Counted from the stretch's first letter, positions 22,532-31,792 are shown. The stretch: 41,916 nt of DNA from Acidimicrobiaceae bacterium (GCA_003151955.1 PLZB01000072.1:1-41916); one strand, 5' to 3'. Numbers and translations: made by a program. Notes: generated by a model from the letters alone, not told the origin.

Positions 22532-23761
22532 GTGTCGGACGACCGGGAGGACGGGGAGGGCGGGGAGGCCGGAGAGGCCGGGGAAGACGGTCCGGTGCCC
22601 TCGGGCTTCGACGGGCTGGTCCTCGACGACGAGTTCGTCCAGGGTGCGACCCGGAGCGAGCCCCCGGCCCGGCACCGGGCCCCCACCCGCCTGCCCTTGG
22701 GACGGGAGGCCAAGAGATCCCGGCGGAGACGCCGACAGCGCCCGGGACGCCGATCCGGCAACGGCGGCCGGCTCCGGGCCTTCGGCTCCTGGTGGGGGCG
22801 CCATCCCTTCACCGTCGCCGGGGTGGTCGTGGTCCTCCTCCTGGCCGCCTCGGCCGCCCGCGGCCATGGGCCCCTCGCCCCGGGGTCGGGATTCCTGCAG
22901 GCCATCGGCCTTTCCCCTCGCCCCGGCCACGGGGTCCCGGCCACCACGATCCCGACGGATCCCACCCCGCCCGGGGCCGGGACACCGACCACGCTCTACA
23001 GCCTGGGCGACCGGAACTTCCAGCCCGGGGACTGCGTGACCTGGGACCAGACGGCAACCGGCGAGAACATCCAGACGGCGGTGGTCCCCTGCACCTCACC
23101 CCACCTAGTCGAGATCGTGGGCCCCCAACAGCTCAGCTCGTATGCGCCCGACGCGCCCTACCCGGGCGAATCTCAATGGACGCAGATCGACTCGACCGTG
23201 TGCGGACCACCGGCGGCGACCTATCTCGGCTACGGCCTCGACCCGCAGGGCCGCTTCTCTCCCGAGGGCATCCGGCCCGTCGAGTCGGCCTGGACCCTGG
23301 ACGACCGCAAGCTCTGGTGCGGAATCTCGGCTCGGGTGCCCGGCGATCCCAGCCCCAACGTGCAAGCCCTGTCCCCCTTCACCGGTGTGGTCCGTGGTCA
23401 GGACCAGACGTTCCTCTACCCCGTGGGGACCTGCTTCGGAGTAGGGCCGCAGGGCCAGTCGGGCGGGATCGTCCCCTGCCAAGGTGTCCACGGCTATGAG
23501 ATCACCGGGACGGTGACCGTTCCCACCCAGGTGACCCAACTCCCCCAGACCCCGGCCGCCTGGTCCGCGGCCGTCGGCGCCACCTGCGACAACGTTGCCG
23601 TCCAGTACCACCACGGCAGCCTCCCGGCCGGAGTCTTCGGAGGCTGGCGGGACATCACCCAGATCGGCTGGGATGCGGGTGAACGGACCGTTCAGTGCAC
23701 CGTCGGCTGGTACGACGCAAACAGGAACAACACCACCGGCACCACTCCACTCCAGGGCTGA
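22532..23761 (+). CDS. Membrane-anchored protein with septum-formation-like extracytoplasmic domains
   Basis: This protein has an acidic cytoplasmic N-terminus (rich in Gly, Glu and Asp) and a basic stretch near 57-75 (KRSRRRRRQRPGRR). A single membrane segment lies at about 91-109 and is followed by a Pro/Thr-rich linker. The external part resembles the actinobacterial septum-formation domain, with GDCVTWD and a following PCTSPHLVEIVG, and then a second similar unit with VGTCFGV and VPCQGVHGYEITG. The paired Cys residues probably form disulfides outside the membrane. The role is unknown; an envelope or division function is a guess. The GTG at 22532 is my choice; the TTG at 22526, better placed for a GGGAAG site, is an alternative. 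Confidence 0.75.
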   Translation: MSDDREDGEGGEAGEAGEDGPVPSGFDGLVLDDEFVQGATRSEPPARHRAPTRLPLGREAKRSRRRRRQRPGRRSGNGGRLRAFGSWWGRHPFTVAGVVVVLLLAASAARGHGPLAPGSGFLQAIGLSPRPGHGVPATTIPTDPTPPGAGTPTTLYSLGDRNFQPGDCVTWDQTATGENIQTAVVPCTSPHLVEIVGPQQLSSYAPDAPYPGESQWTQIDSTVCGPPAATYLGYGLDPQGRFSPEGIRPVESAWTLDDRKLWCGISARVPGDPSPNVQALSPFTGVVRGQDQTFLYPVGTCFGVGPQGQSGGIVPCQGVHGYEITGTVTVPTQVTQLPQTPAAWSAAVGATCDNVAVQYHHGSLPAGVFGGWRDITQIGWDAGERTVQCTVGWYDANRNNTTGTTPLQG

Positions 23762-23900
23762 ACGTCGGCTGCACCGGCCACAGCACCGGCCCGGCAGGAG
23801 GGACGCGGGGAGCTCGGCGCCGGTCACCACATCCCGGCCAGGCCTCCCTGGCATGATGGCAGGCTACTGGGGCGAACGGCAGCGGGAACGGGGTCGGAGG

Positions 23901-24593
23901 ATGACCGGTTGGCGAATGACGGCCTGTATCGCCGTCCTCGGCGCGCTGGCCCTCCCGGCCGCCTCATGCACGTCGGTTCCGACCCGGACCGCCCAGTCGA
24001 CCACCCCCCGGATCACCACCGGCGTCCCCTCCCCGGGGCTCCCCACCGCCCTCCTGACCGTGGCCGCACTGAGCCCGCTCCCGGGCGCGCCGGCCGGGAT
24101 CGCCGTCTCCCCTGCCAACGCGGCCGCCGTCTACCAGGATCCCGATCCCCGCACCCCCTGCGGGGAGCCCGCCCCGCTCCCCGACCTGACCCATGCGGCC
24201 GGGATCTCGATCAGCACCTCCACCCTGACAGGATTCGAGTTCGCCGTCGACCTCCCCACCACCACCGCGGCCGCCGCCCTCGAGTCCACCATTGCGGCCG
24301 GGACCAGGCCCGGCTGTCCCCCCTCCTCGAGCCAGACCAACACCGGATCGAGCGAGCTCACGACCCTCGACTCGGCCATTCCCCTTCCCGGCCTCGTCGA
24401 CTCGGGAACCGGGGCCGCCCTGACCGTCTCCAACAGCGGCCAGACCTTCGCCGCCGTCGAGTTCCTCCTCCAGAAGGGCCCCCGGATCTGTCTGCTGGTG
24501 CTCTTCGGGGCGGCGGCCCCCGCGGCCGAATTCGATGCCGCCCTGGGTCGGGCCGCCGAGTCCCAACTGGCCCGGTCCACCACCACCGGCTGA
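23901..24593 (+). CDS. Probable secreted lipoprotein, unknown function
   Basis: The N-terminus is a short signal peptide (TACIAVLGALALPAASC) that ends in a Cys preceded by small residues. It fits a lipoprotein signal, although the -3 residue is Ala rather than Leu. A Thr/Pro/Ser-rich linker and a domain of about 160 residues follow, with a possible Cys pair (TPCGEP and RPGCPP). I do not recognise the domain. The ATG at 23901 directly follows GGAGG. Starts at 23853 or 23916 in the same frame are possible. It ends 15 bases from the convergent kinase gene. The 139 bases upstream show nothing firm. Confidence 0.65.
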   Translation: MTGWRMTACIAVLGALALPAASCTSVPTRTAQSTTPRITTGVPSPGLPTALLTVAALSPLPGAPAGIAVSPANAAAVYQDPDPRTPCGEPAPLPDLTHAAGISISTSTLTGFEFAVDLPTTTAAAALESTIAAGTRPGCPPSSSQTNTGSSELTTLDSAIPLPGLVDSGTGAALTVSNSGQTFAAVEFLLQKGPRICLLVLFGAAAPAAEFDAALGRAAESQLARSTTTG

Positions 24594-24608
24594 GCCCGGC
24601 GGCGTCGC

Positions 24609-26099
24609 TCAGGCCGCGCTCGTGCCCGATCCAGGCCGGCGGGGCCCCTCGAGGAGGGTGGTGAAGAACTCCCGGTCGGCCAGGAGAGGGGTGTCGGCCA
24701 GGAAGATCTTCCCGTAGCGCTCGAAGTACATGAGCTGCTTCCCGAGGAGGAAGGTGCCCCGGTCGAAGTCCGAGGCCACCCCTCCGTGGGCCTCGGCCAT
24801 CTTCCGGAGCTTGCGTTGGGCCCGGAGCCGTCCCACCACGGAGCGGACCGACCGGCTCTGGGCCTCGAGACCCCGGGCCTTGGCGATCTGGGTCTGGGGG
24901 GCCATGAGGAGCTCCCCCAGGCTGACCTCCCCGAAGGGCCGGAGGAGGACCGGCTCGATCATGGCCCGGATGAAGGCGGAGAGCTCCTGGTCGTCGAGGC
25001 CGAGCCCCTCCTTGATGGCCGGCCCGTAGGTCCGGACGATGTGGGCGGCCACGTCGTCCCAGGCCGACTCGTCGCCGAGGGCCCCCTCGATCATCCGGAT
25101 GAAGAAGTGGTGGGTGTCGGGGTCGAGGCGGCCGACGATCCCCCAGTCGAGGATCCCGATCCGGCCGTCGGCGAGGAGGAAGAGGTTCCCGGCGTGGACG
25201 TCGCCGTGGAAGGCCCCCCAGCGGATGGTCATGAGGAAAAAGGCCCGGACGACCTGGTTGACGAGGGGGGCCGGGTCGATCCCGTAGTCCGCCGCCGTGG
25301 CCAGATCGTCGATGGGCACGCCGACCAGGAACTCCATGGTGAGGACGTTGGGGCCGGAGAGCTCCTCGACGACCTCGGGGACGACGATGTCGGGCAGGTC
25401 GACGTCCTTCAGGAGCCGCCGGAAGTGGGTCATGGCCCGGGCCTCGTTCCGGAGGTCGAGCTCCTCTCCGATCTGCTCCCGGAAGCCGTCGAACATCTGG
25501 AGGAGGGACCCCGCCATCTGGTCCCCGGTCTGCTTGGCCAGGATGTCGAGGAGGGGCTGGAGGAGGTCGAGGTCGGTGGCCACCACCCGTTCGATCCCGG
25601 GCCGGAGGACCTTCACGGCCACCACCCGGCCGTCGTGGAGCCGGGCCCGGTGGACCACGGCGATCGAGGCCCGCCCGATCGGCTCGATCTCGAACTCGGC
25701 GTAGGCCTCCTCGAGGGCCATCCCCAGATCGGACTCGATGGACCGGCGGACGATCTCGTAGGGGACGGCCGGGCCGGTGTCGAGACAGGACCGGAACTCG
25801 TCCGAGAGCTCGTTTCCGAAGAGTCCCGGGGAGGAGGCCACCAGCTGGCCGAACTTCATGAAGGTCCCCCCCAGGTCCTCGAAGGTCCGCCGGAGGGGCG
25901 GGCCCAGGCTGCTGGCCGGGAGGGGGCCGTGGTGGGCGTGGCGGAGCTGGCGGAGGGCCAGGGGGAGGAACCGCTTCCCGGCCACCCGGGCGATGGTCTT
26001 CCCCCGACGGAAGAGGTGCCGCCGGGTCGGCTCGGGCAGCCGCCGGGCGTGGACCCGGGGGATCATCTCCGCCGGCTCCCGGTCCCTCCCGCTCGTCAT
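24609..26099 (-). CDS. AarF/UbiB-type atypical kinase (ABC1 family)
   Basis: This protein of the ABC1/AarF family has 496 residues. The diagnostic KxGQ motif is KFGQ at 82-85, the nucleotide loop GRASIAVVH is at 142-150 and Lys163 lies in VAVKVLRPG. The ExD motif is in EELDLRNEA (212-220). The catalytic loop FHGDVHAGN is at 297-305, and the metal Asp318 is in LDWG. Relatives are needed for quinone biosynthesis or lipid homeostasis and act as ATPases more than protein kinases. I see no clear C-terminal membrane helix. It is a single gene, 26 bases from the glutathione peroxidase stop. Confidence 0.92.
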   Translation of the reverse strand: MTSGRDREPAEMIPRVHARRLPEPTRRHLFRRGKTIARVAGKRFLPLALRQLRHAHHGPLPASSLGPPLRRTFEDLGGTFMKFGQLVASSPGLFGNELSDEFRSCLDTGPAVPYEIVRRSIESDLGMALEEAYAEFEIEPIGRASIAVVHRARLHDGRVVAVKVLRPGIERVVATDLDLLQPLLDILAKQTGDQMAGSLLQMFDGFREQIGEELDLRNEARAMTHFRRLLKDVDLPDIVVPEVVEELSGPNVLTMEFLVGVPIDDLATAADYGIDPAPLVNQVVRAFFLMTIRWGAFHGDVHAGNLFLLADGRIGILDWGIVGRLDPDTHHFFIRMIEGALGDESAWDDVAAHIVRTYGPAIKEGLGLDDQELSAFIRAMIEPVLLRPFGEVSLGELLMAPQTQIAKARGLEAQSRSVRSVVGRLRAQRKLRKMAEAHGGVASDFDRGTFLLGKQLMYFERYGKIFLADTPLLADREFFTTLLEGPRRPGSGTSAA

Positions 26100-26125
26100 G
26101 GGGCGAGTCTACGCAGGGGCCAGGG

Positions 26126-26617
<492 letters not shown>

Positions 26618-26640
26618 GGTTTCGACGTTACCGTGGGCCG

Positions 26641-26907
26641 ATGGACGACGTGACGGTGACCGGGACCGCTGCCGGGATCTTCGAGGTCACCGTCCGGAGC
26701 GGGGACCGGACCACCACCCACCGGGTCACCGTCCCCGAGGGCTACCCCGGGGAGCTGGGCTGGGCCCCGGGATCGACGGCCGAGCTGGTCCGGGCCTCCT
26801 TCGGGTTCCTCCTGGAGCGGGAGCCGGCCGGCTCGATCCTGCCGAGCTTCGAGCTCCCGGTCATCGCCCGGTACTTCCCGGAGTACCCGGCCGAGATCCG
26901 GCCCTGA
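26641..26907 (+). CDS. Small conserved-looking protein of unknown function
   Basis: This is a protein of 88 residues with no signal peptide or membrane segment. The first half is rich in beta-forming Val/Thr (TVTGTAAGIFEVTVRSG). The second half has LVRASFGFLLEREP and the Pro/aromatic-rich ending VIARYFPEYPAEIRP. It is the only reading frame here with balanced amino-acid composition, and it begins divergently from the peroxidase. I do not recognise a named family. It ends 5 bases before the convergent glycosyltransferase. Confidence 0.7.
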   Translation: MDDVTVTGTAAGIFEVTVRSGDRTTTHRVTVPEGYPGELGWAPGSTAELVRASFGFLLEREPAGSILPSFELPVIARYFPEYPAEIRP

Positions 26908-26912
26908 GGCGA

Positions 26913-28808
26913 TCACGGGAGCCGCCGGAGCACACCGGAGGCGGTCACGGCGAAGACGGCGGGGGCGGTGTCCAGGGTCGTCCCGGTCGGGACGGGGACG
27001 GCGAACCCGCTCGGGCATCCCCGGCCCTCGGGGTGGGCCTCGTCGACGTCGGGACGATCCGAGAAGGCCGGCCCGGCCCCAGCCGACGGGGTCCGGGCCG
27101 GATCGATCCAGACGGCGAGACCGGCCCGGGACCCGGCCCGGGACCCGGCCCGGTCGGGATCGTGGACCCAGCCCTCGACGACCGTGAGCCCGGTCGGACC
27201 GGTCCTGACGGTGTCGAGATGCCCGGATCCGACCTCCCCGGCGAGGGGGCCGTGCGACAGGACCGATCCCAGCGCCTGGGAGAGGTGGACCTCGATCCGC
27301 TCGACGTCTCGGACGAGGGCCTCGAACCTGGGCGCGGCCCGGTGGGCTTCGAGGGCAGGGGGGCGGAACCGAGTCAGGTCCACCTCCTCCCCCGTCCATC
27401 CAACGAGCCCGGCTGTGAGACGGTCGAGGAGGTCGTCGTCGGCCCGGGCCAACCAGGCCACCAGGGCCAGCATCCGCTCGAGCGATCCGAGCAGCTCGCC
27501 GAGCTCCAGGTCGAAGGGCCGGCACCGGGCCAGGCGGGCCAGGGGGGGCCCGGCCCCGTCGAGGTATCCGGCCAGCTCGCCGCGGCGCTGCCCGGGGGAG
27601 GGTCGGGACCCGGGGGACCCGAGGACGGCCGCCAGGCAGCCCGAGGCGAGGTCGGTGGCGAGTGCCTCGACGAGAGGATCGTCGTGGCGGTCAACCGTCC
27701 CGGCCAACCTGGTTGCCTGGGATGACTCCGTGGGGGCCTGGCTGCGTCGGCCCAGGGGGGAGAGGCGGGCCAACCGGGCCCGGGCCCCGGCGAAGTCGGG
27801 ATCGAGCGCCACGGCCCGGCCGGCCTCGGCGTGCTGGTCCTCGAGGGTCATCCCGTCGCCGAAGACGTCCAGCTGCCAGCAGATGTCCCGGGCCAGGAGG
27901 GGACCGAGGAAGGGGAACCGGGCCGCCTCCCGGTCGAGGGAACGGATCCCGGAGGCCAGCACCTCCTCCTCGGAGCCGGCGGGCACGAGCCTGTCGGCCC
28001 GGATCAGGGTCGCCTCCCCCAGGTCGGCCGCCAAGCCGCTGAAGGCGCTCCACTGCGGCCCGACGATGACCTGGCACCGGGACAGGAGGAGGATGTCGGC
28101 GAAGGCCCGGAGGATCTCGGGGAGGTCGCCGTACCCGGGAACGACGTCCCCTGCCGTGAGCACCCGGTCAGAGCGCCGTCGCAGCCAGTCGACCAGGGCC
28201 GGATGGTCCGAGGTGACGAGCACCACATTCCCGGAGCCGACCAGCTGGTCGATGGCGTGGCAGGCGTAGGGGAGCGGGGTGTGCTTGGTGTGGTGAAGCC
28301 AGTGCCGCCAGCCTCCGCTGATGACGTCCCCGGCCCGGAGGTGGACGGCCGCCACCCCCTCGCCGCCGGGCCAGGCCGCCACCAGGTCGATGAGGGCTCG
28401 TGCCGGCGCGCTCCAGCCCATCTCCCCGAAGCAGCGCCGGTAGCGGGCCCGGCTCACCTCGGGATCCTCGGGCGGGAGGGTGAAGGGCCCGAAGGGGACA
28501 TTCATCTCGAGGAGGGTCTCGGATCGGGGGTCCGCGGCCAGCCGCCGGACCCCCTCGCCGCCGAGGACCTCGAGCTCGTGCTGGAGGAGGACGGGCCGGC
28601 CCTCGAGGTCCTCCGGCTCGAGCTCGAAGTCGGCGGCGAAGGAGGGGAGGAAGAGGAGGGAGGGGTCGTGGAGGGCGGGGTCGGCCCCCCGGACCCAGAC
28701 GTAGCCGAAGCCGAGGCCGAGGTGCTCGGCCGTCGCCATGGCGTTGACCATGGCGTTGAGCCGGGAGCCGAGCTGGTCCCAGCGCCGGGCCAGGACGAGG
28801 GTGGTCAC
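26913..28808 (-). CDS. Putative fucosyltransferase-like glycosyltransferase with C-terminal accessory domain
   Basis: This protein has 631 residues. The first 270 resemble GDP-fucose-dependent transferases. HLRAGD (156-161) matches the HxRxGD donor motif, followed by VVLVTSDHPALVDWL and a DILLLSRCQVIVGPQWSAFSGLA segment like the Ser-rich end of such folds. A helical middle region follows, then a C-terminal beta domain (about 540-631) with VVEGWVHDP and RPDV of the kind attached to bacterial glycosyltransferases. The adjacent GDP-L-fucose synthase gene supports a fucosyl donor. The acceptor is unknown. It starts with GTG in a GTGA overlap. The last domain includes a short in-frame DNA repeat (27121-27153) encoding AGSRAGSRAG. 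Confidence 0.7.
   Translation of the reverse strand: MTTLVLARRWDQLGSRLNAMVNAMATAEHLGLGFGYVWVRGADPALHDPSLLFLPSFAADFELEPEDLEGRPVLLQHELEVLGGEGVRRLAADPRSETLLEMNVPFGPFTLPPEDPEVSRARYRRCFGEMGWSAPARALIDLVAAWPGGEGVAAVHLRAGDVISGGWRHWLHHTKHTPLPYACHAIDQLVGSGNVVLVTSDHPALVDWLRRRSDRVLTAGDVVPGYGDLPEILRAFADILLLSRCQVIVGPQWSAFSGLAADLGEATLIRADRLVPAGSEEEVLASGIRSLDREAARFPFLGPLLARDICWQLDVFGDGMTLEDQHAEAGRAVALDPDFAGARARLARLSPLGRRSQAPTESSQATRLAGTVDRHDDPLVEALATDLASGCLAAVLGSPGSRPSPGQRRGELAGYLDGAGPPLARLARCRPFDLELGELLGSLERMLALVAWLARADDDLLDRLTAGLVGWTGEEVDLTRFRPPALEAHRAAPRFEALVRDVERIEVHLSQALGSVLSHGPLAGEVGSGHLDTVRTGPTGLTVVEGWVHDPDRAGSRAGSRAGLAVWIDPARTPSAGAGPAFSDRPDVDEAHPEGRGCPSGFAVPVPTGTTLDTAPAVFAVTASGVLRRLP
27121..27153. 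repeat. Short 12-base tandem repeat inside the glycosyltransferase gene
   Basis: CCGGCCCGGGAC is repeated about 2.7 times, in frame, giving repeated Ala-Gly-Ser-Arg. It is a candidate for copy-number variation without frameshift. Confidence 0.7.
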
Positions 28809-29734
28809 GACCTCCCCTCGTACCAGCGGACGGTCTCGGCGATCCCGGCGGCGAGCTCGACGGTGGCCTCGAACCCGAAGCGGTCCCGGGCCCGGTCCAC
28901 CCCCAGCCGGCGCCGGAGCTGGCCGTTGGGCCGGCCGCCGTCCCAGCGGACGGTCCCGGTGTAGCCGACGGCGGCGGCCACCAGGGCGGCCAGGTCCCCG
29001 ATGGCGATCTCCCGGCCGGAGCCGACGTTGACCGGTTCGGGGCCGTCGTAGCGCTCCAGGGCCAGCCGGCAGGCCCGGGCCGCGTCGGCGACGTGGAGGA
29101 ATTCCCGGGTCGGGCTCCCGTCCCCCCAGAGGGTGACCTCGTCCCGGCCGGCGTCCCGGGCCTCACCGAACCGCCGGATCATGGCCGGGATGACGTGACC
29201 GCCGACCAGGTCGAAGTTGTCGCCGGGGCCGTAGAGGTTGGCCGGCATGAGGAAGACGGCGTTCATGCCGTACTGGGCCCGGTAGGCCTGGCACTGGACC
29301 AGGAGCATCCGCTTGGCCAGCCCGTAGGGGGCATTCGTCTCCTCGGGATAGCCCGCCCAGAGCTCCTCCTCCCGGAACGGGGTCGGGGTGTTCCCCGGGT
29401 AGGAGCAGACGGTGCCGACGACGAGGACCTTCCCGATGCGCTGCAGTCGACACTCCTCGATGACCTGGAGGCCCATGAGGGCGGTCTCGTAGAAGAACCG
29501 GCCCGGTTCCCGCTGGTTGGCCCCGATCCCCCCGACGGTGGCGGCCAGGTGGACGAGGGCGTCGGGGGCGAGCTCCTCGAGCATGCCGGTGACAGCCGAC
29601 CGGTCGAGGAGGTCGTGGTCCGCCCTCCCCACCCCGACGACCTCGGCCCCGGCCGCCTCCAGCTCGGTCACGACGTGCCGCCCCAGGAACCCGCTCCCCC
29701 CGGTTACGACCACCCGACGCCCGGCCAGGTCCAT
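28805..29734 (-). CDS. fcl: GDP-L-fucose synthase
   Basis: This epimerase/reductase converts GDP-4-keto-6-deoxy-D-mannose to GDP-L-fucose with NADPH. The cofactor motif GGSGFLG is at 12-18. The catalytic Tyr137 and Lys141 (YGLAK) are present, as are the two residues specific to the enzyme, Cys110 (VGTVCSYPG) and His180 (GGHVIPA). NLYGPGDNFD is also typical. It has 309 residues, close to the family length. The partner GDP-mannose 4,6-dehydratase is not in the window and must be encoded elsewhere. It overlaps the phosphatase stop by one base and the glycosyltransferase start by four. Confidence 0.93.
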   Translation of the reverse strand: MDLAGRRVVVTGGSGFLGRHVVTELEAAGAEVVGVGRADHDLLDRSAVTGMLEELAPDALVHLAATVGGIGANQREPGRFFYETALMGLQVIEECRLQRIGKVLVVGTVCSYPGNTPTPFREEELWAGYPEETNAPYGLAKRMLLVQCQAYRAQYGMNAVFLMPANLYGPGDNFDLVGGHVIPAMIRRFGEARDAGRDEVTLWGDGSPTREFLHVADAARACRLALERYDGPEPVNVGSGREIAIGDLAALVAAAVGYTGTVRWDGGRPNGQLRRRLGVDRARDRFGFEATVELAAGIAETVRWYEGRS

Positions 29735-30414
29735 CAGGCCCCAGCCCCGGCCAGCCGGGCCCAGACGGCCCCGTCGAGGTCCTCGAGGGAGTCGAGGACG
29801 ACGGCGGCCCCGACCAGATCGGCTGTGGCCCCTCCGAGGTGGTGCTCGGGGACGGCCAGGCAGACCATCCCGGCCCGTCGGGCCGCCTCCACCCCGGCCG
29901 GGGCGTCCTCCAGGACCAGGCACCGGCCCGGAACCACCCCGAGCATGGCGGCGGCGGTGAGGAACACGGCCGGGTCGGGCTTGCCGGCCGGCTCCTCCTC
30001 GGCGGAGTGGACGACCTCGAATGTGCCGTCGAGGTCGTGACGGGCCAGGGCCAGGTCGATGAGGCGGCGGGGGGACGAGGAGGCCAGGGCCAGCCGGAGG
30101 CCCCGGGCCCGGCAGGCCCCGACGGCGTGGCGGGCCCCGGGCTTCAACTCGAGACGGTCGGCGACGAGGACGGCCACGGCATCGACGATCTCGGTGGCCA
30201 CCTCTTCGGGACCCGGTCCGGGCCAGGGGTGGCGGTCGTACCAGAGCCGGGCCGCCTCCCCCACGAACCGGCCTTTGGTGGAGAGGACCATCTCCAGGGT
30301 GATGGGGACCCCGTGGGCGGCGAAGATCCGGAGCTCGGCCTCGTGCCAGAGGGGCTCGGAGTCCACCAGGAGCCCGTCGAGGTCGAAGATGGCGGCCTCC
30401 AGGGAGCCGGTCAC
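29734..30414 (-). CDS. HAD-family phosphatase (beta-phosphoglucomutase-like)
   Basis: This haloacid-dehalogenase-type hydrolase has 226 residues. The nucleophile is in FDLDGLLVDSE (Asp11 and Asp13), motif II is LALASSSP, Lys is in GKPDP and the metal Asp is in LVLEDAPAG. The cap after motif I is helical, as in phosphoglucomutase-like and sugar-phosphate phosphatases. Its place beside nucleotide-sugar genes suggests a sugar-phosphate substrate. I set the start at the GTG at 30414, in a GTGA overlap with the previous gene. The region is tightly packed, so it is probably translated by coupling. Confidence 0.9.
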   Translation of the reverse strand: MTGSLEAAIFDLDGLLVDSEPLWHEAELRIFAAHGVPITLEMVLSTKGRFVGEAARLWYDRHPWPGPGPEEVATEIVDAVAVLVADRLELKPGARHAVGACRARGLRLALASSSPRRLIDLALARHDLDGTFEVVHSAEEEPAGKPDPAVFLTAAAMLGVVPGRCLVLEDAPAGVEAARRAGMVCLAVPEHHLGGATADLVGAAVVLDSLEDLDGAVWARLAGAGA

Positions 30415-31103
30415 CGGATGGCCCCGAGGTGGACGACATACCACTCGCCCCGCCAGGAGATCATCGAGGTGACCGGGAAGGACCCGACCGTGGTCCCCTC
30501 GGTGTAGTGCACGACGGTGCCGTAGACCCGCCAGTAGCTCCCCTTGTTGTACTCCACCCCGGGGAGGATCCACTGGGCCTGGGTCCCCTGGACGTCGATC
30601 CCGGTGAAGGTGGCCGATGCGGCCCCGGCGCCCAGCTGGGCGTGGAGGGCCCTCACGTCGGCCTCGAAGTCGGGGATGAGCCGGGTGTCGTAGTCGTGCT
30701 CCGGGTCCGAGATCCCCTTGACCTGGATGTAGGCCGAGAGGGGGAAGAAGGCGGGGAGGGCCTCGGCCGCGTTCCCGTCGACGACGGCCCGCCAGAGGTC
30801 CTGGACATGGGCCTCGAACAGGGCGTCGTCGGAGGACGCCATGGCGTCGGTCTGGGGCAGCGTCCCCGGGTCGACGGTCGAGGTGGTGGTGGGGGCCACG
30901 GTGGTGGTGGTCGTCGTCACCGTGGTGCTGGTCGTGGTCCGGGTGGCCCCGGCCGGGCGGGACCCGGGCCCGGTCAGAGCCTGCGCGCCGACGGTGACGG
31001 CGACGACGGCGACGGCCAGGACCACGACGGCGGCGATCCGCCGGCGGACCACCACCCGAGGGCTGGGCCGGGCCCGGTGCCGGCCCCGGGGCGGCGGGCT
31101 CAA
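30411..31103 (-). CDS. Single-pass anchored protein with Thr-rich linker, unknown function
   Basis: A basic N-terminus (Arg-rich, residues 5-22) precedes one membrane segment (about 23-42). A linker of Thr and Val from about 54 to 77 follows, and then an external domain of about 150 residues ending in WYVVHLGAIR. The orientation is in-to-out. The domain contains Trp/Tyr-rich strands but I recognise no family. I chose the TTG at 31103 because its TTGA overlap matches the neighbours; a GTG at 31055 is an alternative. It lies between a channel-like protein and the phosphatase in the same operon. Confidence 0.75.
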   Translation of the reverse strand: MSPPPRGRHRARPSPRVVVRRRIAAVVVLAVAVVAVTVGAQALTGPGSRPAGATRTTTSTTVTTTTTTVAPTTTSTVDPGTLPQTDAMASSDDALFEAHVQDLWRAVVDGNAAEALPAFFPLSAYIQVKGISDPEHDYDTRLIPDFEADVRALHAQLGAGAASATFTGIDVQGTQAQWILPGVEYNKGSYWRVYGTVVHYTEGTTVGSFPVTSMISWRGEWYVVHLGAIR

Positions 31104-31792
31104 CTGAGGATGTTGACGGCCCGGGACACGACCACCGCCACCAGGACGAGGGAAGCCAGGGACTGGACCATCATCAGGACCTTGGCCGCCGCCGTGAGCG
31201 GCATGGTGTCGGTGGGGCTGAAGGCCGTGGCGTTGGTGAAGGAGGTGTAGAGGTAGTCGAGGAAGCCCGGTGTCCATCCCGGGGAGGATCCGGGGGTGGT
31301 CATCTGGGGGAAGAGGAAGTCGGGCCTGACCCGCCGGGACGAGCACCGGGCCCCAGGGCCCCCCCGGTCCAGCTCCCAGTACCAGAGGCCGAAGACGATG
31401 ACGTTGGTCAGCCAGATGGGCAGGGACGCGAAGACCAGGGCCTTTCCCGTGGTGTGGCCCTGGACCAGCCGCTGGAGGAGCTCGACCAGGGACACGACGT
31501 TCCCGAGGTTGACGAGGGCGATCAGGGCCAGCGAGAGCCGTCGGAGCAAGGTCGACTCCCGGGTGATCCGGCCCGGGTTGGCCACCAGGAGGATGGCCAG
31601 GAGGGCCACCTCCAGGCCGGGGACGAGCAGCTTCGGGCCGAGGCCCCGGACCACCTGCTCGGGGAGGACGACCTGGAGGAGGGCGGCGAGGAGCACAGCC
31701 ACCGCCGCCGGCCACCGGTGCTCCCCGGTGGACCGTGTCCCCCACGCCGGGCCCCGCTCGATGTGGTCCTCGGGCTTCTCATCGTGGTCCAC
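31100..31792 (-). CDS. Membrane protein with a degenerate ion-channel pore region
   Basis: This protein has 230 residues and about four to five membrane helices (near 29-47, 56-71, 87-105, 116-138 and 203-225). Between the last two lies a re-entrant-looking segment, YLYTSFTNATAFSPTDTMPL, positioned like the pore helix and filter of potassium channels. The TVGYGD filter is not present; AFSPTD takes its place. It may be a channel with a different selectivity or a non-conducting relative. GTG at 31792 has a GAGGAAGGA ribosome site. It is the first gene of the five-gene operon ending in the glycosyltransferase. Confidence 0.8.
   Translation of the reverse strand: MDHDEKPEDHIERGPAWGTRSTGEHRWPAAVAVLLAALLQVVLPEQVVRGLGPKLLVPGLEVALLAILLVANPGRITRESTLLRRLSLALIALVNLGNVVSLVELLQRLVQGHTTGKALVFASLPIWLTNVIVFGLWYWELDRGGPGARCSSRRVRPDFLFPQMTTPGSSPGWTPGFLDYLYTSFTNATAFSPTDTMPLTAAAKVLMMVQSLASLVLVAVVVSRAVNILS

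Noticed and set aside
30841..30960. Simple-sequence microsatellite
   Set aside because: The GTG/GTC-rich stretch is the coding sequence of the Thr/Val linker, with mixed codons rather than a true tandem repeat.
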